Notes: generated by a model not told the origin, from the letters alone. Counted from the stretch's first letter, positions 41,167 through 50,095 are shown. The stretch: 64,000 nucleotides of DNA from Bacillota bacterium (GCA_023442465.1 JAEZZQ010000043.1:248001-312000); one strand, 5' to 3'. A program made the numbers and translations.

Positions 41167-42666
41167 TTATTTTAGGGTAAATATCGCATTGTGGATCTGA
41201 GAGTCCACCTGCTCCAGCCCCTTCTTCATTGCCGGAAGATCCTGATATTTCTTCTCCTCCGGTTTTCGAAACGCATCCTTCGCAATATCCGTAAAAAAGG
41301 TTTCGCCCGGTGTCCATATTTGAGATACTTCTCTGATGGAAGGCATCAGAATAATATTTCCCTTTTCCAGATTTTCAAACAGCCGTCTGGATACATCGCC
41401 AGATTCCTCTGCAGCATCCGCTCTCGCCGGAGCCACACCGAGCAGTTCATTTCGAAGCTTCATCATTTCATAGCCGGATGCAAATTCAACAAAAGCAAGA
41501 CAGGCATTAGGCGCCTTCGTATAGGCGCTGACCGCATATCCGTTCACGCCTCCCATCGATTTAGAATCCATCCATACCGGGTTTTCTTCGGATAAATCCC
41601 CACTCTCCGGAAGCTTCGGCACGGGTGCCATCACCATGTTTTCTTTTGCAAGCTCAGTTGCTGTTTCTTCATCCATTCCTTCGCTTTTATAGCTCTTGAC
41701 CAGCTCTTCCAAAAAGGTGGAATAAACGTCCGGTGTGGATAACGTCGCAAAATAAGTACCATCCGCTATTTTACCGTAACAGGTGGTATTGATCGTATTG
41801 TCAATGCATTCCTCGTTCATGGCGCCTGCCAACTGTGACAGTACCCATGCTCCTTTTTCCGCTTCTGCAGCCGAGAATCCAATATCTTCCGGATCAGTGT
41901 TATTGTCCCCGAATATGTAACCCCCGTAGGAGAAAAGAAAACCGCCTGAAAAATATACATCATAGAGGGCCTTCATATAGCCATAGTTAAGGGGATTCTC
42001 CTCATGTCTGGCTACGGAAAAGGCATATAAAGCATTCCAATTCTCCGTGATATCACAAATACCGTTTCCGTCCTTATCCCAATCGGTCTCCCAGTTTGCA
42101 GGCAGCATATCCTTTCTGTAATAAAGCATCGGCGCCTGTACATTCACCGGTACGCCGCAGTAATAAAGATTTCCGTCCACCTCTGTCTCGTATGCCTTCC
42201 ACGCTGCTTCCGGTATCTGCTCATAGCATTCCATATCTTGCACCGGGAGCGGATAAACATGCTTACCCTGCGCATATTGCATTATAATGTCGTTTGCCTG
42301 ATACAATACATCCGGCCCATAGCCATAAGGTCCGTCATTTGCCAAATCCAAATACTGATCCATATTGGCATCCACCGCCGTAATTCCATACTCTGCATAT
42401 GCCTCATTGAATGCTTCCAAAAGTTCCTTCGCATATCCCCTTGCAATTGCCGTATCATTTTCCAATACCCTGATTGTTACGTTATGTTCCAGCTCTCCGG
42501 TAAATGCCCCACTGCTCTGGACCGTTTTCGGTGTCTCCTTGTCTTTTACCGAAATGCCGGTTTCTGCCGTCTGGTCCTTTGCTGCATCCGCATTGCCGCA
42601 GCCTGCAGCCAACCCCAATACCCCAGTTAACATGAGCGATAGTATTATTGCCTTCCTCTTCTTCAT
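41167..42666 (-). CDS. Maltodextrin-type extracellular solute-binding lipoprotein, MalE family
   Basis: Receptor lipoprotein of 499 residues. GAGGAGG five bases before ATG 42666 fixes the start; the signal ends at the lipobox GLAAGCGN. The cluster-1 binding-protein fold is indicated by YGYGPDVLYQANDIIMQYAQGKHVYPL, PAPRADAAEESGD-type C-terminal elements and KAPNACLAFVEFAS. At about 500 residues it is longer than E. coli MalE (about 400). Its place beside the amylase gene suggests malto-oligosaccharides. Confidence 0.85.
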   Translation of the reverse strand: MKKRKAIILSLMLTGVLGLAAGCGNADAAKDQTAETGISVKDKETPKTVQSSGAFTGELEHNVTIRVLENDTAIARGYAKELLEAFNEAYAEYGITAVDANMDQYLDLANDGPYGYGPDVLYQANDIIMQYAQGKHVYPLPVQDMECYEQIPEAAWKAYETEVDGNLYYCGVPVNVQAPMLYYRKDMLPANWETDWDKDGNGICDITENWNALYAFSVARHEENPLNYGYMKALYDVYFSGGFLFSYGGYIFGDNNTDPEDIGFSAAEAEKGAWVLSQLAGAMNEECIDNTINTTCYGKIADGTYFATLSTPDVYSTFLEELVKSYKSEGMDEETATELAKENMVMAPVPKLPESGDLSEENPVWMDSKSMGGVNGYAVSAYTKAPNACLAFVEFASGYEMMKLRNELLGVAPARADAAEESGDVSRRLFENLEKGNIILMPSIREVSQIWTPGETFFTDIAKDAFRKPEEKKYQDLPAMKKGLEQVDSQIHNAIFTLK

Positions 42667-42707
42667 ACCTGCCTCCTCGTTTTCTATATACTTCCATGTT
42701 TCTGCCG

Positions 42708-44438
42708 CTAATCTTCCATCCCGATAACGGCGAATCCCCATTGTTCCACCGTGGCCGCAGCCGGCGCCTCAAACCTTGCACGGTTGCCGCAGAGAAGTTT
42801 GGCAAAGCCTCCGTCCTCCATATGCTCTGTCTGGGCTTCCTCCGTCATATTGATGAGCAGCCTTAATTTTTTCCCGGGAATGCTCCGTTCTACCAGAAGC
42901 ATTTTCCCCTGAGCCGTCACTCTTATATCACCTTCAGCAATCTCAGGCCGCTTTCGCAATCCGGTCAGTACTTTCACCTTTTCCATCAACCCGGCATCCC
43001 ATGAACGTTCTTCCCAGTCGAAGCAGCGGCGGGAATCAGGATCGTAACCACCCTCCAGGCAGATTTCCGTACCATAATAAATACATGCAGCTCCGATAAA
43101 TATTATTTCAAGAGCAAGGGCTGCCAGCAACTTATCCTTGTTCTTCCCTACCTCTGTAAAAAAGCGGTGGGTATCGTGAGAATCCAGAAGATTCAACATC
43201 ATCCGGTTCACCTGTTCTAAATTCCTCATCAAATTGGCGTTCAATTTCCAAGCCATTTGTTCGGCATCAAAATTTTCCCTTGCAAAATAATCCAGACATG
43301 CCTTTGTAAAGGCATAGTTCATAATGCTGTCATACTGGTCCCCCATAAGGTACGGATACGCATCATGCCAGTTCTCCCCGATAATGACCGCCTCCGGCTT
43401 CGTCTCCTTAACTGCCTTGCGGAAGGTTCTCCAGAATTCATGAGAAATCTCATCCGATACATCCAATCGCCAGCCGTCAATTTCATATTCCTTTATCCAA
43501 TACACCGCAATCCGTATAAGGAACTCCTGCACTCGTTTATTCGCTGTGTTCAGTTTAGGCATATAATTGCAAGAGGCAAAGCATTCATAATTTATTTTTT
43601 CCGTATCCGGATAGTCTCCGTCAATCAGAAACCAATCATAATATTCCGATTCTCTCCCCTTAGTAAGTACCTCCTGAAACTGCTCCGTCTCCATACTGCA
43701 GTGATTAAATACTGCATCCAGTACTACTCGGATTCCTTTCCGGTGAGCCAGCCTTACCAGCTCCTTTAAATCCTTCTCCGTGCCAAACTGAGGGTCGACC
43801 TGCATGTAATTAATAATATCATATTTATGATTGGATACCGACAAGAAGATTGGTGTCAGGTAAAGAGCAGTTATCCCAAGTTCCTTTATATAATCAAGCT
43901 TCCGGATAATTCCCTTTAAATCTCCTCCTGCGAAGCCTTTGGCAAAGGGCTTATCATTCCACTTCATATTGATATAGGAGCAATCCTTTTTTATATCCCC
44001 CATAAAAAAACGATCTACAAATATCTGGTAAAATACCGCATCCTTCATCCAGTCCACCGTAGGCAGCAAATCATTTTTATTAATATACGGCATCTGGAAA
44101 AAATTATAAAATCCCTCTTTAAAGTTATAGGTATCGGTGATACCGTCTTCGCTGAAATAATATACCTTCCCGTTTTGCTCAATCCTGAAAATATATGCCA
44201 GCCGCACATCCTTAAGTTGTAATTTGATTTCATAATGATTATAAATTCTATCGCTATACCCTACATGCATGACCGCACTTTCCTGTTTTTCCTGAAAATC
44301 GTATTTGCATGCATATACTAAAAAAACTTTTGTCTCCTCATCCTCCTTTGCCATTCTAAGCCTTATTACCAATTCCTTTTCTCCTATAGGAAAACAATAT
44401 CTGGAATCGGGAATATGTAACATTGCATATTCGTTCAT
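42708..44438 (-). CDS. GH13 alpha-amylase/neopullulanase-type glycoside hydrolase
   Basis: Cytoplasmic-type GH13 enzyme of 576 residues (no signal peptide) with an N-terminal beta domain (about 1-120) as in cyclomaltodextrinases and neopullulanases. Catalytic residues are visible: nucleophile Asp in DGWRLDVSDE, acid/base Glu in VIIGENWHD and the transition-state Asp in LLDSHDTHRF; VVLDAVFNH is region I. It would hydrolyse imported maltodextrins. GAGAGGAT precedes ATG 44438. It is the first gene of the malEFG operon and diverges from the LacI-type gene. Confidence 0.9.
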   Translation of the reverse strand: MNEYAMLHIPDSRYCFPIGEKELVIRLRMAKEDEETKVFLVYACKYDFQEKQESAVMHVGYSDRIYNHYEIKLQLKDVRLAYIFRIEQNGKVYYFSEDGITDTYNFKEGFYNFFQMPYINKNDLLPTVDWMKDAVFYQIFVDRFFMGDIKKDCSYINMKWNDKPFAKGFAGGDLKGIIRKLDYIKELGITALYLTPIFLSVSNHKYDIINYMQVDPQFGTEKDLKELVRLAHRKGIRVVLDAVFNHCSMETEQFQEVLTKGRESEYYDWFLIDGDYPDTEKINYECFASCNYMPKLNTANKRVQEFLIRIAVYWIKEYEIDGWRLDVSDEISHEFWRTFRKAVKETKPEAVIIGENWHDAYPYLMGDQYDSIMNYAFTKACLDYFARENFDAEQMAWKLNANLMRNLEQVNRMMLNLLDSHDTHRFFTEVGKNKDKLLAALALEIIFIGAACIYYGTEICLEGGYDPDSRRCFDWEERSWDAGLMEKVKVLTGLRKRPEIAEGDIRVTAQGKMLLVERSIPGKKLRLLINMTEEAQTEHMEDGGFAKLLCGNRARFEAPAAATVEQWGFAVIGMED

Positions 44439-44473
44439 ATACTTTATCCTCTCTAAATTTTCACCGGCGCTTA

Positions 44474-44535
44474 TTGACAAATACTGAAAAATTCTATATA
44501 ACTTTTGAATAGACCCATTCCGGTCATTCCCGGAA
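44474..44535 (+). promoter_or_regulatory. Promoter and inverted repeat ahead of the LacI-type gene
   Basis: TTGACA (44474-44479), 17 bp and TATAAC (44497-44502) point rightward. Downstream lies TTCCGG-TCATTC-CCGGAA (44518-44535), an 18-bp inverted repeat in a position suited to autoregulation. Confidence 0.6.
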
Positions 44536-44564
44536 AAGGAATATCCTACAAGGGGGAAACTTAA

Positions 44565-45362
44565 GTGAAAAATAAAATCACAATCAGAGATGTTGCGCGG
44601 GAGGCCGATGTATCCATTGCAACCGTATCTTATGTATTAAATGGGCGCACGGACATGCGTATCAGCGAACAAACAAGAAAAAAGGTACTGCAGGTCATCA
44701 ATCTTCTGGATTATACACCCAATCAGTCCGCTCAGGCGCTTGCAACAAACCGCAATCGCATGATAGCCCTGTATATTACCCCCAGCTCTTCTGTCCTGAA
44801 AAAAGCGGAACAGATGTGTTTTATTCACCTTCTGTCTTCCTTTCTTCACGAAAAGAACTACGATCTCATATATCTGAGTGATAACTATACGGAACAGTTC
44901 GACAATGCGGATGCAATTATCGGTTATGATATTTCTGCCGAATATTTTCATCAAATCGGTGACGTCAACTTCAGTCCTTTATTAGCTGTGGACTGCTTTA
45001 TTGAGGACCCATTATTTTTCCAGATAAATTCCGATTATGCTAGGATTGCCGGTGAGGCTTCTCTTTTTTTCCGGGGTGAACCTTACACCCTTTATTCTTT
45101 GAAGACCCCTAATATTCAGAAACAGCAGTATCTTGAGAATACCTTTTCCAGAGTGCATTATGTGGAAGACTTCCATGCGCTTGACAATAGCGACGGAGAA
45201 AATATCCTTGTCATGGATCAGACGCTGCAAGAGCTGTTGAAAGATCACCCTTCTTTGTACTATGCTCCCTCCATGTCCGCCGAAAAAGCGGAGGCTCTCA
45301 TTACCTGCGTCGAATATGCACTTTTAAGAACCCCGCTTAAGCAGCATAATATCCTTATATAG
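44565..45362 (+). CDS. Short LacI-family transcriptional regulator
   Basis: A GTG start with AAGGGGG upstream gives 265 residues. The LacI HTH and hinge are intact (ITIRDVAREADVSIATVSYVLNGR...LLDYTPNQSAQALATNRNRMIAL). The effector domain is about 70-80 residues shorter than the usual 330-340 total and lacks the typical GLIL/GIPVV core strands in recognisable form. The stop is not caused by an obvious frameshift. It likely controls the divergent amylase-malEFG operon and the downstream starch-binding lipoprotein gene. Confidence 0.8.
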   Translation: MKNKITIRDVAREADVSIATVSYVLNGRTDMRISEQTRKKVLQVINLLDYTPNQSAQALATNRNRMIALYITPSSSVLKKAEQMCFIHLLSSFLHEKNYDLIYLSDNYTEQFDNADAIIGYDISAEYFHQIGDVNFSPLLAVDCFIEDPLFFQINSDYARIAGEASLFFRGEPYTLYSLKTPNIQKQQYLENTFSRVHYVEDFHALDNSDGENILVMDQTLQELLKDHPSLYYAPSMSAEKAEALITCVEYALLRTPLKQHNILI

Positions 45363-45406
45363 ATAATGTTTTCCGGATTCATGTCTTCCGGATATGAAGA
45401 AACTCT

Positions 45407-46585
45407 TTATTTGCAGGACACTGCAAGCACCTTTGATGAAGCATCATAGGTGAACGTATAGGTTCCGTCCTGTCCGGCAATCAGATTGCCGCCGCCCCCC
45501 TCCGAAACGAAGGAAAGGCTATCCGCATCGTCGGAAGCAATATTGGTAAAACGAATATACTCCGTGCCTACCGTAGCGATATCTCCGACCGTTACCATCG
45601 ATGTGAACATAAACTCATCCCCTTCTGTAAGACCGACGCTCAGCGTATATATGTCTCCATCCTGCGTAAACTCCGTTTCTGCCGAATAAACATCCTCCCA
45701 GCCCGTTATGACCGCTCCCTTTATGTAGTAATTTACCTGCATATCCCCGGCATTCGATGTTGCCTCTCCGTTATAGGTCCATGTAATCTTGTCGTAAGGA
45801 TTCACGTTGAATCCCTCTTTATTTTCCTCAGAATAGTTGGAGGCGCTTGTATCATAAGTGTCCTCTGCCGGATAAGTGGCCAAGGTGAAAGTGTAATTTC
45901 CTGTTACCGCACATTTGATATTGGAACGCTTCGTGCTGGCTTCTCCCAAGCCTCCTGAATTATAGAAATAATCCTTGCCGTCCAAAGAAATGGTATCCAA
46001 ATAACCATAGCCTCTCTGATCATTCCACTGCGTATTTATTGCAAACTGAAATTCATCTCCTTCATTCAAATCCAAGGTAATCGTATAAATATTTTCCGAA
46101 TTTCTCTCTTCCTTCGTCATTTTATGCACATCCGTAATGCTCGTTCCCCAATTGGATTCCAGCAAAGCCGAACTCGTTCCGCTTCCCACAATGGCAAATT
46201 CCCTCTCGTCCTCTTGATAGGAAACAAATCCGGCAAAAGCGGACATATCTTCCGTTACCGGCTGCTCAAAATTGAACTTATGACTCATCTGAGGTGTGGC
46301 AAACCAATCCACAAAAACATAGCCCTCTTTTTCAGGCGTATATTCCTCTGCCAAAGCACCATCTGCAACTTCCGCTTCCTTTAAAACAGTCGTTCCATCC
46401 GAATCATAAAAGGTCACTTTATGCGCGGTTTCTTCTGCAGCAGATTCCTCCGGCGCGCCATCCTGTGTTTCTTCCACTACGCTTCCGGTCTCTTCCGTCT
46501 GAGCGTTACCGCAGCCTGCAAGAAGCAAGCCTGTTGTTATAAATCCTACTGCGAGCAATTTCCCTATTTCTTTTCTTCTCTTCAT
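45407..46585 (-). CDS. Surface lipoprotein with InlB-type repeat and starch-binding-like domains
   Basis: A 392-residue lipoprotein (lipobox LLAGCGN) from ATG 46585 after GGAGG. Residues about 50-120 form a Listeria-Bacteroides (InlB B-type) repeat: VTFYDSDGTTVLKEAEVADG...GYVFVDWFATPQMSHKFNF. Two beta-sandwich modules follow with paired GDEFQFAINTQWND and GDEFMFTSM motifs, reminiscent of SusE/SusF or X25 starch-binding modules. No catalytic domain is seen. Probably it captures starch at the surface for the mal system. Confidence 0.65.
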   Translation of the reverse strand: MKRRKEIGKLLAVGFITTGLLLAGCGNAQTEETGSVVEETQDGAPEESAAEETAHKVTFYDSDGTTVLKEAEVADGALAEEYTPEKEGYVFVDWFATPQMSHKFNFEQPVTEDMSAFAGFVSYQEDEREFAIVGSGTSSALLESNWGTSITDVHKMTKEERNSENIYTITLDLNEGDEFQFAINTQWNDQRGYGYLDTISLDGKDYFYNSGGLGEASTKRSNIKCAVTGNYTFTLATYPAEDTYDTSASNYSEENKEGFNVNPYDKITWTYNGEATSNAGDMQVNYYIKGAVITGWEDVYSAETEFTQDGDIYTLSVGLTEGDEFMFTSMVTVGDIATVGTEYIRFTNIASDDADSLSFVSEGGGGNLIAGQDGTYTFTYDASSKVLAVSCK

Positions 46586-46620
46586 TTTTTCCTCCACCCT
46601 TAACTATAGTTATTCTTATT

Positions 46621-46690
46621 TGCTTAACCGGTTAATCAAATAGGATTTTTTAAGCAAACTGCCGAATCACAGTTTGCTTAAACGGTTAAA
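46621..46690. promoter_or_regulatory. Two LacI-type operators
   Basis: TGCTTAACCGGTTAATCA at 46621-46638 contains the perfect palindrome TTAACCGGTTAA. A second, TGCTTAAACGGTTAAA, is at 46675-46690. Both lie downstream of the -10 box of the lipoprotein promoter, where a LacI-family repressor would block transcription. Confidence 0.75.
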
Positions 46691-46700
46691 CTATATAAAT

Positions 46701-46729
46701 AATGTATCACTATTCGTATCCCATGTCAA
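46701..46729 (-). promoter_or_regulatory. Promoter of the starch-binding lipoprotein gene
   Basis: On the minus strand TTGACA (46729-46724), a 17-bp spacer and TACATT (46706-46701). Confidence 0.7.
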
Positions 46730-46767
46730 CAATTGTTTGCCTACTTTTTCAAAAGTAACAAATATTC

Positions 46768-46900
46768 GTTACTGTTCACTCCATTCCCAGCAACGCATGA
46801 TTTCTGCATTTAAATTCGCTCCGCGAAGCAGAAATCATCTCTTGAATCACGTTCTTACGTAATTTAAAAGCAAGTGTTAAGCTACTGTATGAACAGTAAC
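46768..46900. mobile_element. Family 1 miniature inverted-repeat element, copy B
   Basis: A 133-bp element with ends GTTACTGTTCAC and ATGAACAGTAAC, flanked by the perfect direct repeat AAATATTC (46760-46767 and 46901-46908), an 8-bp target duplication. It lies at the 3' end of msrAB and supplies that gene's last codons and stop. Confidence 0.88.
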
Positions 46901-47838
46901 AAATATTCCCCATAACCCTCCTGCTCCATTCTTTCCTTCGGTATAAATCTAAGAGAAGCGCTGTTAATGCAGTACCTAAGACCTCCCCTATCCATAGGCC
47001 CATCCTCAAATACATGCCCCAGATGCGCATCCCCGGTTCTGCTCCTCACCTCGGTCCTCACCCTGCCAAAGCTCGTATCGACAGCGTCCGTAATAAGTGC
47101 TGCATCGATAGGCTTGGAAAAAGCAGGCCAGCCGCATCCCGATTCAAATTTATCATCCGACAGAAAAAGGGGCTCTCCTGTAGTAATATCCACATAGATT
47201 CCTTCCCGGAACTCATCGAAATATTCATTATGAAAAGGCCGCTCCGTGGCACTATTCTGTGTCACCTCGAACTGAAGATTTGTCAAACTCTCCTTCAACT
47301 CCTCCGCAGATTTTTTTACATACCTCCGGCCTGTATCCACCGCATTCTTCGCCTTCTCGAACTTATCCGACCCGATATGGCAATATCCATGGGGACTCTT
47401 GTCCAAATATTTCTGGTGATACTCCTCCGCTCTATAATAGTTATCCAGCGGCTTCACCTCGATTGCAATCTTTTCCTTATATTTTAATTGAAGCCTGTCA
47501 ATCGATGCACGGATAATGCCCTCGTCCTCATCGTCCGTAAAATAAATCCCGGTCCTATATTGCGAACCCACGTCATTTCCCTGCCGATTCACACTCACCG
47601 GATTAATCACATCGTAATAAAGCTCCAGCAGAAAAGGAAGTCCGATTACCGTATTCTCATACACCACTTTAACCGTCTCCGCATGTCCTGTATTTCTATG
47701 GCACACTTCTTCATAGCTGGGATTTTTTGTATTCCCATTCGCATATCCGACCTCCGTCTCCAAAATCCCCTTAACCTCTTCCAAATACTTCTCCGTTCCC
47801 CAAAAGCAACCTCCGGCTAAATAAATTTCTTTCCGCAT
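46882..47838 (-). CDS. msrAB: Peptide methionine sulfoxide reductase MsrA/MsrB fusion
   Basis: A 318-residue fusion that repairs both S- and R-methionine sulfoxide. MsrA catalytic Cys11 is in GGCFWGTE; the MsrB half has GCGWPAFSKPI, the GDAHLGHVFEDGP block and catalytic Cys290 in RYCINSASLRF. The order A then B is the common Gram-positive one, and no signal peptide is present. The final residues LLLFIQ and the stop are encoded by a family 1 element, so the native C-terminus was replaced. Confidence 0.94.
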   Translation of the reverse strand: MRKEIYLAGGCFWGTEKYLEEVKGILETEVGYANGNTKNPSYEEVCHRNTGHAETVKVVYENTVIGLPFLLELYYDVINPVSVNRQGNDVGSQYRTGIYFTDDEDEGIIRASIDRLQLKYKEKIAIEVKPLDNYYRAEEYHQKYLDKSPHGYCHIGSDKFEKAKNAVDTGRRYVKKSAEELKESLTNLQFEVTQNSATERPFHNEYFDEFREGIYVDITTGEPLFLSDDKFESGCGWPAFSKPIDAALITDAVDTSFGRVRTEVRSRTGDAHLGHVFEDGPMDRGGLRYCINSASLRFIPKERMEQEGYGEYLLLFIQ

Positions 47839-47904
47839 AGAAATTCTCCTTTCATTTAATATATTAATATATTTTTTATTGTGTTATTTTGTTGGGTAAT
47901 GAGA

Positions 47905-48045
47905 GACTCGGGGCGGTGGATTGGGTCTCCCACTACGTACCGACTAAGAACTTCCCGCAATCTGCTCTCCTTCACTCAAGTTCTTAATCCGTATACACAT
48001 CTATGCACCAAGACCTACGTCTCACACCTCCACCGCCTCCCAGTC
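47905..48045. repeat. Short palindromic element related to family 3
   Basis: Outer arms GACTCGGGGCGGTGGA and TCCACCGCCTCCCAGTC pair with one bulge. The left end (GAGAGACTnGGGGCGG...ATTGGG) resembles family 3 copy 1. CTAAGAACTT/AAGTTCTTA forms an inner stem. The two conserved CC-loop hairpins are not present, so it is divergent or unrelated inside. Confidence 0.5.
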
Positions 48046-48081
48046 ATCCGTCACCCCATATCCCAGCCGTAGAATTTGCGC

Positions 48082-48380
48082 GGGGAAAGGCGGGGAGGGA
48101 AATGTTTTTAAGCGATTTTATGCTACGGAGGTGAGACAAAGAAAATTTTTCGTTACTGTTCACACAGTAGCTTAACACTTGCTGTTAAGCTACGTAAGAA
48201 CGTGATGCAAGAGATGATTTCTGCTTCGCGAAGCGAATTTAAATGCAGAAATCATGCGTTACTGTGAACGGAGTGAACAGTAACAATTTTTCAGCCTCTG
48301 CTGAAAGATTTTCTGCTCTGGCTCGCCGCAGTGTCCTGCATAATCAGAGCGCAAAAACACTTCCCTCCCCGCCTTTCCCC
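48082..48380. repeat. Inverted repeat interrupted by a family 1 element
   Basis: Arms 48082-48109 and 48353-48380 are 28-bp complements with one mismatch (GGGGAAAGGCGGGGAGGGAA core). Between them sits family 1 copy C with its own target duplication, so the family 1 element probably jumped into an older palindrome. Confidence 0.7.
48152..48284. mobile_element. Family 1 miniature inverted-repeat element, copy C
   Basis: A 133-bp element with perfect 12-bp ends GTTACTGTTCAC/GTGAACAGTAAC and perfect flanking duplicates AATTTTTC (48144-48151 and 48285-48292). It is in reverse orientation to copies A and B. Hairpins GTAGCTTAACA/TGTTAAGCTAC and ATGATTTCTGC/GCAGAAATCAT are perfect here, making this the best reference copy. 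Confidence 0.9.
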
Positions 48381-48502
48381 TCACAACCTCCTCACAACCT
48401 CCTCCCTTCCCCAAATTTTTCTCACTTTTGTCAATTTTGTTGTAGAAATATGCCGGATCATATGATATACTTTTTTGAAAAAATATAGAGGGAGGTCTTT
48501 TC

Positions 48503-49777
48503 TTGGAAAGCAAAAAAATCATTCAGGTCGAAGATAAGGTACCGGCCAGTCTCCTATTCCCGCTGTCCCTGCAGCACATGTTCGCCATGTTCGGAGCATC
48601 GGTATTAGTACCTATCATCTTCCAAATCAATCCATCTGTCGTACTGTTAATGAACGGTGTCGGCACGCTACTATTTTTCCTTATCACCAAAGGCAAAGCA
48701 CCCGCATATCTCGGTTCCAGCTTTGCTTTTCTTGCACCGGCAGGTCTGGTCATATCCAAATGGGGGTATCAGGATGCTCTGGGCGGTTTCATCGCAGTAG
48801 GTTTGGCGCTGTGTATTCTTTCTTTTGTTATTTACAAGTTCGGTATCAAATGGATCGACGTCGTACTTCCCGCCGCAGCTATGGGTCCCGTCGTTGCTCT
48901 CATCGGTTTGGAGCTGGCAGGAACTGCTGCTTCTACAGCCGGAATTCTTCCCGGTACTGACGGCGCTGTGGATTCCAAAAATGTAATCGTATTCGTAGTT
49001 ACTTTGGCATTCGCCATATTCGGAAATGTACTCTTCAAAAAGTTCTTCGCTGTTATCCCCGTTTTGATTGCGATCATCGCAGGTTATATCACCGCACTGT
49101 TCACTGGGGTCATTGCACCCGGAACGGTTTCCGGAGCGCTTCATGCCAGCTTGTTCGTAATGCCGAATTTCCAGATTCCCCGCTTTAACCCGGAAGCTAT
49201 CGTAATGATTCTTCCCGTTATTCTGGTTATCGCTTCCGAGCACATCGGCCACCAGATCGTAACGAGTAAGATCGTGGAAAGAGACCTCCTCAAGGATCCG
49301 GGGCTACACCGCTCCTTGTTCGCAGATGGTCTTTCTACCATGCTCTCCGGCTTCGTCGGCTCCGTGCCTACCACGACCTATGGCGAGAACATCGGCGTTA
49401 TGGCAATGACTAAGGTTTATTCCATTCAGGTAATAGCCGGTGCAGCTATCCTCTCGATCATCGCTTCCTTCGTAGGTCCCGTTGCCGCATTGATTCAGAC
49501 CATTCCCGGTCCTGTCATCGGCGGCATTTCCTTCCTCTTATACGGTACCATCGGAGCTTCCGGTATCCGTATCATCGTTGACGGACGAGTTGATTACAGC
49601 GGAAGCCGCAACCTGACGCTCACGTCCGTAGTGTTTGTCGTAGGTCTTTCCGGCGTTGCCTTAAGTATCTTCAACATTACGCTTACAGGTATGGTTCTGG
49701 CAGCGATTGTCGGTATGATTCTATCGCTTCTGTTCTATATCTTCGATAAGCTCGGATGGGCGAACGATAAGAACTAA
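48503..49777 (+). CDS. Uracil/xanthine permease, NCS2 family
   Basis: Membrane symporter of 424 residues for a nucleobase, UraA-like (LLFPLSLQHMFAMFGASVLVPIIF; VPTTTYGENIGVMAMTKVYS; GGISFLLYGTIGASGIRI). Twelve to fourteen hydrophobic segments fit the family. The start codon is TTG at 48503 with GGGAGG seven bases before it. No pyrimidine genes or PyrR-type leader are visible, so the exact base is unresolved, though the GENIG motif favours uracil. Confidence 0.9.
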   Translation: MESKKIIQVEDKVPASLLFPLSLQHMFAMFGASVLVPIIFQINPSVVLLMNGVGTLLFFLITKGKAPAYLGSSFAFLAPAGLVISKWGYQDALGGFIAVGLALCILSFVIYKFGIKWIDVVLPAAAMGPVVALIGLELAGTAASTAGILPGTDGAVDSKNVIVFVVTLAFAIFGNVLFKKFFAVIPVLIAIIAGYITALFTGVIAPGTVSGALHASLFVMPNFQIPRFNPEAIVMILPVILVIASEHIGHQIVTSKIVERDLLKDPGLHRSLFADGLSTMLSGFVGSVPTTTYGENIGVMAMTKVYSIQVIAGAAILSIIASFVGPVAALIQTIPGPVIGGISFLLYGTIGASGIRIIVDGRVDYSGSRNLTLTSVVFVVGLSGVALSIFNITLTGMVLAAIVGMILSLLFYIFDKLGWANDKN

Positions 49778-49801
49778 GAAATAACTACTTGGTAGTTTAA
49801 G

Positions 49802-49858
49802 AAGGGTGTTCCTTTTCTATTCATGCAAGAAGAGAAAGGGACATCCTTTTTTTAATAG
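49802..49858 (+). terminator. Terminator after the NCS2 permease gene
   Basis: GGTGTTCCTTTTCT pairs with AGAGAAAGGGACATCC across a short loop and is followed by TTTTTTT. Confidence 0.8.
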
Positions 49859-49946
49859 GAAAATGCTCCTGTTAAATAAAGATAGATGCACAGCTATGCG
49901 CGTCAAACACAAATCACATATTTTCTATTAACTTAGCTGATTTTTC

Positions 49947-50095
49947 GTTACTGTTCACACAGTAGCTTAACACTTGCTGTTATGCTACGTAAGAACGTGA
50001 TGCAAGAGATGATTTCTGCTTCGCGGAGCGAATTTAAATGCAAAACTTTTGCATTGCAGAAATCATGAGCTACTGAGAACGGAGTGAACAGTAAC
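49947..50095. mobile_element. Family 1 miniature inverted-repeat element, copy D
   Basis: A 149-bp element with 12-bp ends and perfect duplicates GATTTTTC (49939-49946 and 50096-50103). It differs from copy C by an extra 16 bp (CAAAACTTTTGCATTG) in the loop of the second hairpin. Its right end encodes the last eight residues and stop of the MGMT-family gene. Confidence 0.88.

Larger units (their letters stand above)
47839..48502. other. 664-bp gap with nested palindromes, no gene
   Basis: The gap holds a palindrome at 47905-48045 related to family 3, a second inverted repeat with arms 48082-48109 and 48353-48380, and family 1 copy C between those arms. No coding frame is convincing. The promoter of the downstream permease is probably after 48380, but I cannot assign it firmly. 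Confidence 0.6.

Noticed and set aside
48671..49252. A 193-residue minus-strand frame
   Set aside because: It is the antisense of the NCS2 permease gene and shows no family resemblance.
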